A DNA stretch of 64,000 nt from Gryllotalpicola protaetiae (GTDB lineage: Bacteria; Actinomycetota; Actinomycetes; Actinomycetales; Microbacteriaceae): NCBI RefSeq assembly GCF_003627055.1, contig NZ_CP032624.1, positions 2,852,001 through 2,916,000 on the forward strand, read 5' to 3'. How positions within the stretch are numbered: position 1 is the stretch's first letter; each line of letters starts with the position of its first letter. Positions 54,908 to 63,080 of the stretch are shown here, piece after piece. The notes under the pieces were generated by a model, which made no database searches, was not told the DNA's origin, and saw nothing but the letters and a program-made list of their open reading frames with translations. A program made the position numbers and the translations under genes.

Positions 54908-55673
54908 ACCGCGCGAGGCGCACGGCGCCGCCGACTCGGCCGGCCAGCCGTGGGCCGGGCGAAGCTTCACCCCCAACACTGCGGCGGCCGATGACGGTTC
55001 AGCCGACCCGCGGCTGCTCCAGGCGCTGACCGGATTCCTGACCGGAACGGCTTCCCCTGAGGATGTCGTCGCGACCTTCCGAAGCGCCCGTCTGCTGATC
55101 CCGCTCCTGGCGCACGCCGGCGAGGTCGAGACCGCCCCAGACGGACACCTGGTCGACAAGACGCAGGAGCTTTCCATCGTGACGGTTGCCGGGCCGGACG
55201 GTCGCAAGGTGCTGCCGGCGTTCACGTCGGTGCAGACGCTCGCCGCGTGGGATCCGAAGGCGCGTCCCGTGCCTGCAGCAGGCCCGCGGGTGGCCCTCGC
55301 CGCCGCGAGCGAGCAGACCGAGCTGATCGTGATCGACCCGGCCAGCCCGACAGAGTTCGTGCTGCGCCGACCCGCCGTCTTCGCCCTTGCGACCGGCGCG
55401 GACTGGGTCGCTCCCTACCGTGCGCCAGCGATCCGTGCGGCGTTCGAGCGGGCCCTCTCCGGTGAGTCCGACGCCGTCGGCCTCGAACTGGCGGCGGCCG
55501 ACCCGGCGCAACGGCTGCAGGCGGCCGAGCTCGCGGTGCGCCTGCGTCTTCGAGCGGGGCTCGCCCCGGAATCCCTCCGGCAGTTGGTGGCGCGTCTGTC
55601 CGAGCGCTGGGCCGCGTCACCCGAGATCGCGAACGGCGTCGACTCGCTGACGCTGCAGCTCGTCAGCGACTGA
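54891..55673 (+). CDS. SseB family protein
   Basis: A 260-aa protein with an SseB-like N-terminal domain (about 42-165; [40 protein letters not shown]). Function unknown in actinobacteria, where it regularly follows priA. The C-terminal 70 residues are helical and may pack against a partner. GTG start. Confidence 0.85.
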   Translation: MSQGTEPREAHGAADSAGQPWAGRSFTPNTAAADDGSADPRLLQALTGFLTGTASPEDVVATFRSARLLIPLLAHAGEVETAPDGHLVDKTQELSIVTVAGPDGRKVLPAFTSVQTLAAWDPKARPVPAAGPRVALAAASEQTELIVIDPASPTEFVLRRPAVFALATGADWVAPYRAPAIRAAFERALSGESDAVGLELAAADPAQRLQAAELAVRLRLRAGLAPESLRQLVARLSERWAASPEIANGVDSLTLQLVSD

Positions 55674-55674
55674 G

Positions 55675-56451
55675 TCAGCGCGATGGCTGAGTCGGTGCCG
55701 GTGACGGCATCGAGCTCGGCGCCGAACTCGGGTCCGCCCAGCCGACGTCGGCGAGGGCCGTGCGCGAGAGTGCGTCCTTCAACTGGGCGGTCTGATGCGA
55801 GTCATCCGTCGCCATCTGCACCTCGAGATCGCCAGAGGCGAGGTTCCAGGTATACGGCACCACCACATGCACCGATCTCACGCCGGGCACAGAGGCGGCG
55901 ACATCGACGGCATGCGAGACGGCGGCGACGGTCGAGCGGGGCACGGGCGTCGCGAACACATTGCGGTAGTCGATGACGGATGCCGCATGCCCATCGCCGG
56001 CGGGAAGCGAGAGCTCGAGGCTGACGCGCCCGTTCTGCAGCCGCTGCGTCATCGTGAACACGACCTCGGCGCACTGCGCGGCCGTCGCGTCGGGATTCAT
56101 GATCACCGACACGTCGTAGCTGAGCGTCGTGGAGTCCGTCGTCGGCGAGGGGCTGCTGCGCAGGCTCATGACACCCGGCTGCGCAGGCGTGTCAGACCTG
56201 TCCGTCGAGCTGGTCGCCGTCGCCACTCCCGGCATGCGTACGAGCGCCGAGACGGTGCGTTCGACGGCAGCGCGCTCGCTTGCGGCGGGCGTCTCACCGG
56301 CGGCCGACGTCTGACTGCGCTGCTGCGCGGAATCCGACGCCTGCAGATAGCGGTGCACGGCCAAGCTGCTCAGAACGAGTCCGCCCGCGATGACGAGAGC
56401 GACCGAGCAGACGGCCGCACCGAGCCATCCGAGCGCCTGTCGCCTGATCAC
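55675..56451 (-). CDS. Signal-anchored protein of unknown function
   Basis: Not recognised. The 258-aa protein has one N-terminal membrane segment (about 8-28), a Ser/Thr/Ala-rich linker (about 38-105) and an extracytoplasmic domain with two similar alpha/beta units (AAQCAEVVFTMTQRLQ... and ...AAVSHAVDVAASVPGVRS) that recall BON- or lipoprotein-like folds. The C-terminus is Pro/Ser-rich. GTG at 56451 is chosen because TAGCGT lies 7 bases upstream. Convergent with the SseB-like gene. Confidence 0.65.
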   Translation of the reverse strand: MIRRQALGWLGAAVCSVALVIAGGLVLSSLAVHRYLQASDSAQQRSQTSAAGETPAASERAAVERTVSALVRMPGVATATSSTDRSDTPAQPGVMSLRSSPSPTTDSTTLSYDVSVIMNPDATAAQCAEVVFTMTQRLQNGRVSLELSLPAGDGHAASVIDYRNVFATPVPRSTVAAVSHAVDVAASVPGVRSVHVVVPYTWNLASGDLEVQMATDDSHQTAQLKDALSRTALADVGWADPSSAPSSMPSPAPTQPSR

Positions 56452-56458
56452 GTGTTCG

Positions 56459-56464
56459 ACGCTA
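56459..56464 (-). promoter_or_regulatory. -10 hexamer of leaderless anchored-protein gene
   Basis: TAGCGT and 7 bases to the GTG at 56451. Confidence 0.55.
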
Positions 56465-56553
56465 AACGGGCCGTCTGGGCAGAACCCGGACGCGAGCGCC
56501 GAAGCACCTACATATCCGCCCCGCATCGTGTCAGCCGGGGCACGACACCGAGC

Positions 56554-56886
56554 TCAGATGACGGAGCCTGTCCACTTCTCGCCGGGGCCCTTGCCCGGCT
56601 CGTCGGGGATCTGCGACGCCTCGCGGAACGCCAACTGCAGCGTGCGCAGACCGTCGCGCAGCGGGCGGGCATGCTGATCGCCGATATGGGGGGCGGATGC
56701 CGTCACGAGGCCGGCGAGTGCGTCGATGAGCTTGCGCGCCTCGTCCAGGTCGAGGTCCGCCTCGCCGTTCTCCGCCAGCCCGAGCTTCACCGCGGCGGCG
56801 CTCATCAGATGCACGGACACGGTGGTGATCAACTCGGCTGCGGGAACCTCGGCGATGTCCCTGGTGGCATCCTCGACGTCGCTCAT
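56554..56886 (-). CDS. DUF1844 protein
   Basis: A 110-aa DUF1844 protein, unknown function, found next to infC across actinobacteria. VPAAELITTVSVHLMSAAAVKLGL and LDEARKLIDALAGL are the conserved helices. ATG preceded by GAGGGCAGGG. Divergent from infC over a short shared promoter region. Confidence 0.88.
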   Translation of the reverse strand: MSDVEDATRDIAEVPAAELITTVSVHLMSAAAVKLGLAENGEADLDLDEARKLIDALAGLVTASAPHIGDQHARPLRDGLRTLQLAFREASQIPDEPGKGPGEKWTGSVI

Positions 56887-56906
56887 AACCCTGCCCTCGT
56901 GTCTGG

Positions 56907-56912
56907 TAGACT
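56907..56912 (+). promoter_or_regulatory. infC -10 hexamer
   Basis: TAGACT; transcription would start near 56919, about 213 bases before the infC ATG. Confidence 0.55.
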
Positions 56913-56918
56913 CATCTA

Positions 56919-57131
56919 CTGGCTCCGTCGCCTCTGTGCGTCGGAACGAAAGTGGAATCCCTTCCCACCCGCGTTGACCGCCTCAACAGGCTACCGGGTC
57001 GATGCCCTCCGCCGGTCCGCCGGTCGGTGCTCACGAGCACTTCGGGGGCGTGCCGAGTGATTGCACGCGCAGGTGCGCGGGCGTCGCGGCGAAAGCAGTT
57101 CTCCTCTCGTTGCCTTGCGGCAGTCGGAAAT
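56919..57131 (+). ncRNA. Long infC leader, possible regulatory RNA
   Basis: About 210 bases without a convincing ORF. It contains several G+C-rich inverted segments (for example CCGCCGGTCCGCCGG near 57008, and GCACGCGCAGGTGCGCGGGC near 57063). In Firmicutes the infC operon is controlled by an L20-binding leader; whether this one is comparable is unknown. Confidence 0.45.
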
Positions 57132-57788
<657 letters not shown>

Positions 57789-57792
57789 CGAG

Positions 57793-57987
57793 ATGCCCAA
57801 GCAGAAGTCCCACTCGGGCGCCAAGAAGCGCTTCAAGATCACCGGCAGCGGCAAGGTCATGAAGCAGCAGGCCGGCATGCGCCACAACCTCGAGGTCAAG
57901 TCGGCCCGTCGCAAGCGTCGCCTCAACGAGGACCAGGTCCTCCCGGCCGTCGACGCCAAGATCATCAAGCGCCTGCTCGCCAACTGA
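57793..57987 (+). CDS. rpmI: 50S ribosomal protein L35
   Basis: 64-aa L35; [20 protein letters not shown] and the C-terminal IIKRLLAN are typical. AACGAG upstream. Same transcript as infC and rplT. Confidence 0.97.
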   Translation: MPKQKSHSGAKKRFKITGSGKVMKQQAGMRHNLEVKSARRKRRLNEDQVLPAVDAKIIKRLLAN

Positions 57988-58017
57988 GCCCGGCCCAGAG
58001 TTTAAGGAAGTAAAGAA

Positions 58018-58401
58018 ATGGCTCGTGTCAAGCGCGCAGTAAACGCACACAAGAAGCGTCGGACCATCCTGGAGCGCGCGGAGGGCTACCGCGGCCAGCG
58101 CTCGCGTCTCTACCGCAAGGCCAAGGAGCAGGTCACCCACTCGCTCGTCTACGCCTACCGTGACCGTCACGCTCGCAAGGGCGAGTTCCGCCGCCTGTGG
58201 ATCCAGCGCATCAACGCCGCGGCCCGCCAGAACGGCCTGACCTACAACCGCCTGATCCAGGGCCTCGGCCTGGCCGGCATCGAGGTCGACCGCCGTATCC
58301 TCGCCGACCTCGCGGTCAACGAGCCGAACACCTTCGCGGGCCTCGTCGAGGCCGCCAAGAAGGCGCTTCCGGCAGACACCTCGGCCCCCAAGGCTGCATA
58401 A
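58018..58401 (+). CDS. rplT: 50S ribosomal protein L20
   Basis: 127-aa L20, required for early 50S assembly. [38 protein letters not shown] and [17 protein letters not shown] are typical; a short Ala-rich tail follows. AAGGAAGT precedes the ATG. A strong terminator ends the operon. Confidence 0.97.
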   Translation: MARVKRAVNAHKKRRTILERAEGYRGQRSRLYRKAKEQVTHSLVYAYRDRHARKGEFRRLWIQRINAAARQNGLTYNRLIQGLGLAGIEVDRRILADLAVNEPNTFAGLVEAAKKALPADTSAPKAA

Positions 58402-58417
58402 GCGGGCATCCCGCTCG

Positions 58418-58454
58418 AAAGGCCCGGTCATCCCCGTGATGACCGGGCCTTTTT
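58418..58454 (+). terminator. Rho-independent terminator of infC-rpmI-rplT
   Basis: 15-bp perfect stem (58418-58432 with 58438-58452), 5-base loop and a run of five T (58450-58454), which merges directly into the next promoter. Confidence 0.95.
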
Positions 58455-58455
58455 G

Positions 58456-58461
58456 TAGACT
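58456..58461 (+). promoter_or_regulatory. -10 hexamer of leaderless rRNA methyltransferase gene
   Basis: TAGACT directly behind the terminator T run, 7 bases before the GTG at 58469. Confidence 0.6.
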
Positions 58462-58468
58462 GACGACC

Positions 58469-59269
58469 GTGCTCGACAATCCCCGGTCTCCGCGCGTCCG
58501 CAGCGTCGCGAAGCTCGCGAAGAAGACCGCCCGCGCCGAGACCGGCATGTTCCTGCTCGAGGGGCCGCAGGCCGCGAGCGAGGTGCTCAGCTATCGGCCG
58601 GAGCTGATCGTCGAGCTCTATGCGACGCCCACGGCGCTCGACCGCTACACCGACATCGCGCAGACCGCGGTCGACGCGGGCGTCGACGTCGAGTTCGTCA
58701 CCGAAGAGGTGCTGAACGCGATGTCCGACACCGTCACGCCGCAGGGCTTCGTCGGGGTCGTGCACCAGTTCCCGACCTCGGTGAAGGACATCTTCTCCGG
58801 TGAACCGAAGCTCATCGCGGTCCTCGAGGAAGTGCGCGACCCGGGCAATGCCGGCACCATCGTGCGCGCCGCGGACTCGGCCGGCGTCGACGCCGTGATC
58901 TTCACCGGCCGCACGGTCGATCTGTACAACCCCAAGGTCGTCAGGTCGACGACGGGGTCGATCTTCCATCTTCCGGTCGCGGTCGGCGCGAGCCTCGGCG
59001 ATGTCGTCGGGCGGGCGCGTGAAGCGGGGCTGCAGGTGCTCGCCGCCGACGTCAAGGGCGAAGACCTGCTGGTCGCCCGGCGCGAGAACCTGCTCGCGGC
59101 GCCGACGGCCTGGGTGTTCGGCAATGAGGCGCGCGGGCTCGAGGCGGAAGACCTCGAGCTGGTCGACCGCGTCATCACCGTTCCGATCTACGGGTACGCC
59201 GAGTCGATGAACCTCGCCACCGCGGCATCCGTCTGTCTCTACGAATCCGCCTTCGCCCAGCGGGCATAG
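58469..59269 (+). CDS. TrmH/SpoU family RNA 2-O-ribose methyltransferase
   Basis: A 266-aa SPOUT methyltransferase acting on rRNA or tRNA ribose. N-terminal substrate-binding domain (about 1-95) and a SPOUT knot domain with motif 1 EEVRDPGNAGTIVRAAD, motif 2 VFGNEARGL and motif 3 YAESMNLATAASVCLYE, all intact. GTG start set by TAGACT 7 bases upstream; the longer reading would enter the terminator. Regular neighbour of pheS in actinobacteria. Confidence 0.92.
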   Translation: MLDNPRSPRVRSVAKLAKKTARAETGMFLLEGPQAASEVLSYRPELIVELYATPTALDRYTDIAQTAVDAGVDVEFVTEEVLNAMSDTVTPQGFVGVVHQFPTSVKDIFSGEPKLIAVLEEVRDPGNAGTIVRAADSAGVDAVIFTGRTVDLYNPKVVRSTTGSIFHLPVAVGASLGDVVGRAREAGLQVLAADVKGEDLLVARRENLLAAPTAWVFGNEARGLEAEDLELVDRVITVPIYGYAESMNLATAASVCLYESAFAQRA

Positions 59270-59306
59270 GCGATGTCGCCGCGCCGAGAGGCGCAGACGC
59301 CCCCGG

Positions 59307-59312
59307 TAAGCT
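59307..59312 (+). promoter_or_regulatory. -10 hexamer of leaderless pheS
   Basis: TAAGCT and 8 bases to the GTG at 59321. Confidence 0.5.
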
Positions 59313-59320
59313 TGTGGACC

Positions 59321-60361
59321 GTGTCAGACACTCCCGAGCTCAACGAGGAGTCCGTCCGCGCCGCCGTCGACGCCGCCCTCGCGGCCATCACCGCAGCCGA
59401 CGACTCCGCCGCCCTCAAGGACGTGCGTGCGCAGCACCTCGGCGAGCATTCATTGCTCGCGCGCCTCAACGGGCAGCTGCGCAGCGTCCCGAACGATCAG
59501 AAGGCGGCCCTCGGCAAGCTCGTCGGCGGCGCCCGCGGCCGGGTCAACCAGGCCTTCTCGGCGAAGGAGGCCGAGATCTCCGCAGCCGAAGAGCACGCCC
59601 AGCTCGCGGCGGAGGCCGTCGACGTGACGGCGCTCGCCGTTCCGGGGCGCGTCGGCTCCCGGCATCCGCTCTCGCTCATTCAGGAGAAGGTCAGCGACAT
59701 CTTCATCGGCATGGGCTGGGAGATCGCGGAAGGGCCAGAGCTCGAGAACGAGTGGTTCAACTTCGACGCGCTGAACTTCGACGAGGACCACCCGGCCCGC
59801 GCCCTGCAGGACACCTTCTTCGTCGAGCCCGTCGAGCGCCACCTCGTGATGCGCACGCACACTAGCCCGGTGCAGATCCGCTCGTTGCTCGGCCGTGAGC
59901 TGCCGATCTACATCGTCGCGCCCGGCCGCGCCTACCGCACCGACGAGGTCGACGCGACGCACGTGCCCGCGTTCAGCCAGATCGAGGGCCTCGCCGTCGA
60001 CAAGGGGCTCACCATGGCGCACCTGCGCGGAACGCTCGAGCACTTCGCGCGCGTGATGTTCGGCCCTGAGGCGAAGATCCGACTGCGCCCCAACTACTTC
60101 CCGTTCACCGAGCCGTCGGCCGAGCTCGACGTCTGGCACCCGTCCGCCAAGGGCGGCCCCCGCTGGATCGAGTGGGGCGGCTGCGGCATGGTCAACGCCA
60201 ACGTGCTGCGCGCGGGCGGCGTCGACCCCGAGGTGTACACCGGCTTCGCCTTCGGCATGGGCCTCGAGCGCACCCTGCAGTTCCGCAGCGAGCTCAGCGA
60301 CATGCGCGACTTCCTCGAAGGCGACATCCGCTTCTCCCAGTCGTTCGGAATGGTGGTCTGA
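59321..60361 (+). CDS. pheS: Phenylalanine--tRNA ligase alpha subunit
   Basis: Catalytic subunit of the alpha2-beta2 PheRS, 346 aa. N-terminal coiled coil (about 1-90), class II core with motif 1 near GRVGSRHPLSLI, motif 2 FAPGRAYRTDE-like IVAPGRAYRTDEVDATH, GWGGCGMV-like EWGGCGMVNANVL, and motif 3 GFAFGMGLERTL. GTG start. Overlaps pheT by one base (TGATG). Confidence 0.96.
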   Translation: MSDTPELNEESVRAAVDAALAAITAADDSAALKDVRAQHLGEHSLLARLNGQLRSVPNDQKAALGKLVGGARGRVNQAFSAKEAEISAAEEHAQLAAEAVDVTALAVPGRVGSRHPLSLIQEKVSDIFIGMGWEIAEGPELENEWFNFDALNFDEDHPARALQDTFFVEPVERHLVMRTHTSPVQIRSLLGRELPIYIVAPGRAYRTDEVDATHVPAFSQIEGLAVDKGLTMAHLRGTLEHFARVMFGPEAKIRLRPNYFPFTEPSAELDVWHPSAKGGPRWIEWGGCGMVNANVLRAGGVDPEVYTGFAFGMGLERTLQFRSELSDMRDFLEGDIRFSQSFGMVV

Positions 60362-62874
60362 TGCGCGTCCCACTCAGCTGGCTCGCCGAGTACGTCGATC
60401 TGCTCCCCGGCTCGACCCCCGAGGACGTCCACGCGGCGCTCGTCAAGGTCGGCCTCGAGGAAGAGGCGATCCACCGCTTCGAGGTGACCGGCCCCGTCGT
60501 GGTCGGTCAGGTGCTCGAGTTCGTCGAAGAGCCGCAGAGCAACGGCAAGACCATCCGCTGGTGCCAGGTCGACGTCGGCGAGGCGAACGGGGGAGTGCGC
60601 GGCATCGTCTGCGGCGCCCACAACTTCGCGGCCGGCGACAAGGTCGCGGTCACGCTGCCCGGCGCCGTGCTGCCCGGCCCGTTCCCGATCGCGGCGCGCA
60701 AGACCTACGGCCACACGAGCGACGGCATGATCGCCTCGGGCCGCGAGCTCGGGCTCAACGACGAGCACGCGGGCATCCTCGTGCTCGCGACCCTCGGCCT
60801 CGACCCCGAGATCGGCGCCGACGCGATCGCGCTGCTCGGTCTCGACGACGCGGCCGTCGAGGTCAACGTCACGCCCGACCGCGGCTACGCCTTCTCGATC
60901 CGCGGCATCGCGCGGGAGTATTCGCACGCGACCGGCGCGGTCTTCCGCGACCCGGTCGATCAGGTGCAGTCGGATGCCGCAGCCGACGGCTTCCCGCTCG
61001 CGATCTCCGACGACGCCCCCATCCGCGGCAACGTCGGCGCGTCCGTGTTCGTCGCGCGCACCGTCGAGGGCGTCGACCCGACGCGTCCGACGCCGCCGTG
61101 GCTCGCGGCGCGGCTACGTCTCGCAGGCATCCGATCGCTCACGCTGCCCGTCGACATCACGAACTACGTGATGCTCGAGTTCGGGCAGCCGATCCACGGC
61201 TATGACCTCGACAAGCTGGCCGGCGGCATCACGGTGCGTCGAGCGCAGCCCGGCGAGACGCTCGAGACCCTCGACGGAGCCGTGCGCAAGCTCGACCCGG
61301 AAGATCTGCTCATCGCTGACGAGTCGGGCGCCATCGGCCTCGCCGGCGTGATGGGCGGCGCGAAGACCGAGATGTCCGACACGACGACGCGGGTTCTGGT
61401 CGAGGCGGCGAACTTCGACCCGGTGTCGATCGCGCGCACCGCGCGTCGCCAGAAGCTGCCCTCCGAGGCGTCCCGCCGCTTCGAGCGCGGCGTGGACCCT
61501 GCCGTGGCCGAGGCGGCCGCGGCGCGCGTCGTGCAGCTGCTCGAGCAGCTCGCGGGCGGTCATGCGGTGGCACTGGGTGCGCGCATCCACAACGAATCGG
61601 CTCCGCAGCCGATCGAGCTGCCGAGCGGCTTCGCCACGCGGCTCGTCGGCGTCGACTACGACGACGCCGAGATCGAGCGCACGTTGACGGCGATCGGGGC
61701 GAGCGTGGTGAAGGCGGATGCCGGGTTCACGGTCACCCCGCCGAGTTGGCGCCCCGACCTCACCGACGCGGCGACCCTCGCCGAAGAGGTGGCGCGCGTG
61801 GGCGGCTACGAGCGTATCCCGAGCGTCATCCCGGTCGCGCCCCCCGGGCGCGGCCTCACCCGCGAGCAGCAGCTGCGTCGCCAGGCGGCCTGGGCGCTTG
61901 CGGGCAGCGGACTCACCGAGGTCCTGGCCATGCCGTTCCTGACGGCCGAGCAGAACAACGCGTTCGGCTCGCCGAGCGGCGAGCCGGTGCCCGCGGTTAA
62001 GCTCGCCAACGCCCTCGACGCGCGTGTGCCGTTCCTGCGCACCACGCTGCTGCCCGGTCTCATCGACATCGCGCAGCGCAACCTGTCGCGCGGGCTCACC
62101 GACCTCGCGGTCTACGAGCTCGGCCTCGTCTTCCGACCTGAAGCCGGCGTGAGCTACGGCGTCGACCGCCTGCCGATCGGGAACGCGCGCCCGGACGACG
62201 CCACGCTCGCGGCGCTCGACGCGAGCATCCCGCCGCAGCCCCGCCACGTCGCCGGCCTGTTCCTCGGCAACGCGACGCCGAAGCAGCCGGGCCATCCGGC
62301 CGTGGCGACCGGTCTCGCCGACGCGCTCGCCGCGGTGCGCACCCTCGGCGCCGCGGTGGGGGTCGAGATCTCCGTCCGCCAGGGACGCCACGCGAGCCTG
62401 CACCCGGGTCGCACCGCAGAGCTCTTCGTGGCGACAGCCGACGGCGAGGCATCCGTCGGATTCGCCGGCGAGCTGCTGCCCGCCCTCGCAGCCGAGCTCG
62501 ACCTGCCGCGCATCGTCGCGGTGTTCGAGGCCGATCTGGGCGCGCTGATCGCGGCATCGCCCGAGACCCTCGAGGTCGCGCCGATCTCGTCGTTTCCGGC
62601 CGCAACGCAGGACCTCTCGCTCGTCGTGCCGCTCGCCGCGGCCGCGGGCGAGGTGCTCGCTGCGGTCGTCGAGGGCGCGGGCGAGCTGCTCGAGCACGCC
62701 CAGGTGGTCGACGACTATCGCGGCCAGGGCGTGCCCGCCGGCTGCAAGAGCCTGACTTTCGCGCTGCGCTTCCGCGCGGGCGATCGCACGCTGACGGCGT
62801 CCGAGGCGAGCGACGCCAAGCTCGCGGGTGCCGCACTCGCCGGTGACCGCTTCGGCGCGACGGTTCGCGAGTGA
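60361..62874 (+). CDS. pheT: Phenylalanine--tRNA ligase beta subunit
   Basis: An 837-aa subunit: tRNA-binding OB domain (about 40-150), B3/B4 editing domain (about 215-385), B5 domains (about 400-480), class II-like core (about 500-710) and the C-terminal anticodon-binding FDX-ACB domain (about 740-837, with SFPAATQDLSLVVP and FRAGDRTL). ATG lies in the TGATG overlap with pheS. The complete protein is present. The arginine leader ORF starts 26 bases after its stop. Confidence 0.96.
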   Translation: MRVPLSWLAEYVDLLPGSTPEDVHAALVKVGLEEEAIHRFEVTGPVVVGQVLEFVEEPQSNGKTIRWCQVDVGEANGGVRGIVCGAHNFAAGDKVAVTLPGAVLPGPFPIAARKTYGHTSDGMIASGRELGLNDEHAGILVLATLGLDPEIGADAIALLGLDDAAVEVNVTPDRGYAFSIRGIAREYSHATGAVFRDPVDQVQSDAAADGFPLAISDDAPIRGNVGASVFVARTVEGVDPTRPTPPWLAARLRLAGIRSLTLPVDITNYVMLEFGQPIHGYDLDKLAGGITVRRAQPGETLETLDGAVRKLDPEDLLIADESGAIGLAGVMGGAKTEMSDTTTRVLVEAANFDPVSIARTARRQKLPSEASRRFERGVDPAVAEAAAARVVQLLEQLAGGHAVALGARIHNESAPQPIELPSGFATRLVGVDYDDAEIERTLTAIGASVVKADAGFTVTPPSWRPDLTDAATLAEEVARVGGYERIPSVIPVAPPGRGLTREQQLRRQAAWALAGSGLTEVLAMPFLTAEQNNAFGSPSGEPVPAVKLANALDARVPFLRTTLLPGLIDIAQRNLSRGLTDLAVYELGLVFRPEAGVSYGVDRLPIGNARPDDATLAALDASIPPQPRHVAGLFLGNATPKQPGHPAVATGLADALAAVRTLGAAVGVEISVRQGRHASLHPGRTAELFVATADGEASVGFAGELLPALAAELDLPRIVAVFEADLGALIAASPETLEVAPISSFPAATQDLSLVVPLAAAAGEVLAAVVEGAGELLEHAQVVDDYRGQGVPAGCKSLTFALRFRAGDRTLTASEASDAKLAGAALAGDRFGATVRE

Positions 62875-62888
62875 CCCGCGGCGGCGGA

Positions 62889-62894
62889 TATGCT
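62889..62894 (+). promoter_or_regulatory. -10 hexamer of arginine leader ORF and argC
   Basis: TATGCT and 6 bases to an ATG at 62901; transcription should begin at or beside that ATG. No good -35 is evident. Confidence 0.6.
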
Positions 62895-62900
62895 GGCGGC

Positions 62901-62999
62901 ATGACTTCCGTCCGCATCACCGTCGCCGCACGTTCGCGTGCGCGGCTCGTGCTGCGTCGACGTTTCCTGGGCGGCCGAATCTCGGCGGCGCTCGCGTAG
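62901..62999 (+). CDS. Arginine-rich leader peptide upstream of argC
   Basis: A 32-codon ORF, too short for most gene finders. It starts MTSVRITVAARSRA and ends SAALA with TAG; Arg stands at positions 5, 11, 13, 15, 19, 20, 21 and 26 (8 of 32), with the run R19-R20-R21 about 34 bases before the stop. TATGCT ends 6 bases before the ATG, so it would be translated from a leaderless mRNA. The position directly before argC, the first arginine-pathway gene, suggests a sensor of charged tRNA-Arg. Function is inferred, not shown. Confidence 0.7.
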   Translation: MTSVRITVAARSRARLVLRRRFLGGRISAALA

Positions 63000-63016
63000 C
63001 CGGAAGTCTGCCGGTT
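62998..63016 (+). promoter_or_regulatory. Hairpin A of the argC leader
   Basis: AGCCGG (62998-63003) with CCGGTT (63011-63016), one G-T pair, 7-base loop. Its left arm overlaps the leader stop codon and its right arm overlaps the anti-Shine-Dalgarno segment of hairpin B, so the two cannot form together. Confidence 0.5.
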
Positions 63017-63076
63017 CCACGCAGGCGTCGCCGTGACTCAGAATCCGTCGCCGTCCAGAAATAACAAGGTGGAACC
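63013..63076 (+). promoter_or_regulatory. Hairpin B masking the argC ribosome-binding site
   Basis: GGTTCCAC (63013-63020) is the exact complement of GTGGAACC (63069-63076), which contains part of the argC Shine-Dalgarno AAGGTGG (63066-63072). No T run lies between, so control of translation is more likely than termination. Confidence 0.55.
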
Positions 63077-63080
63077 AACC

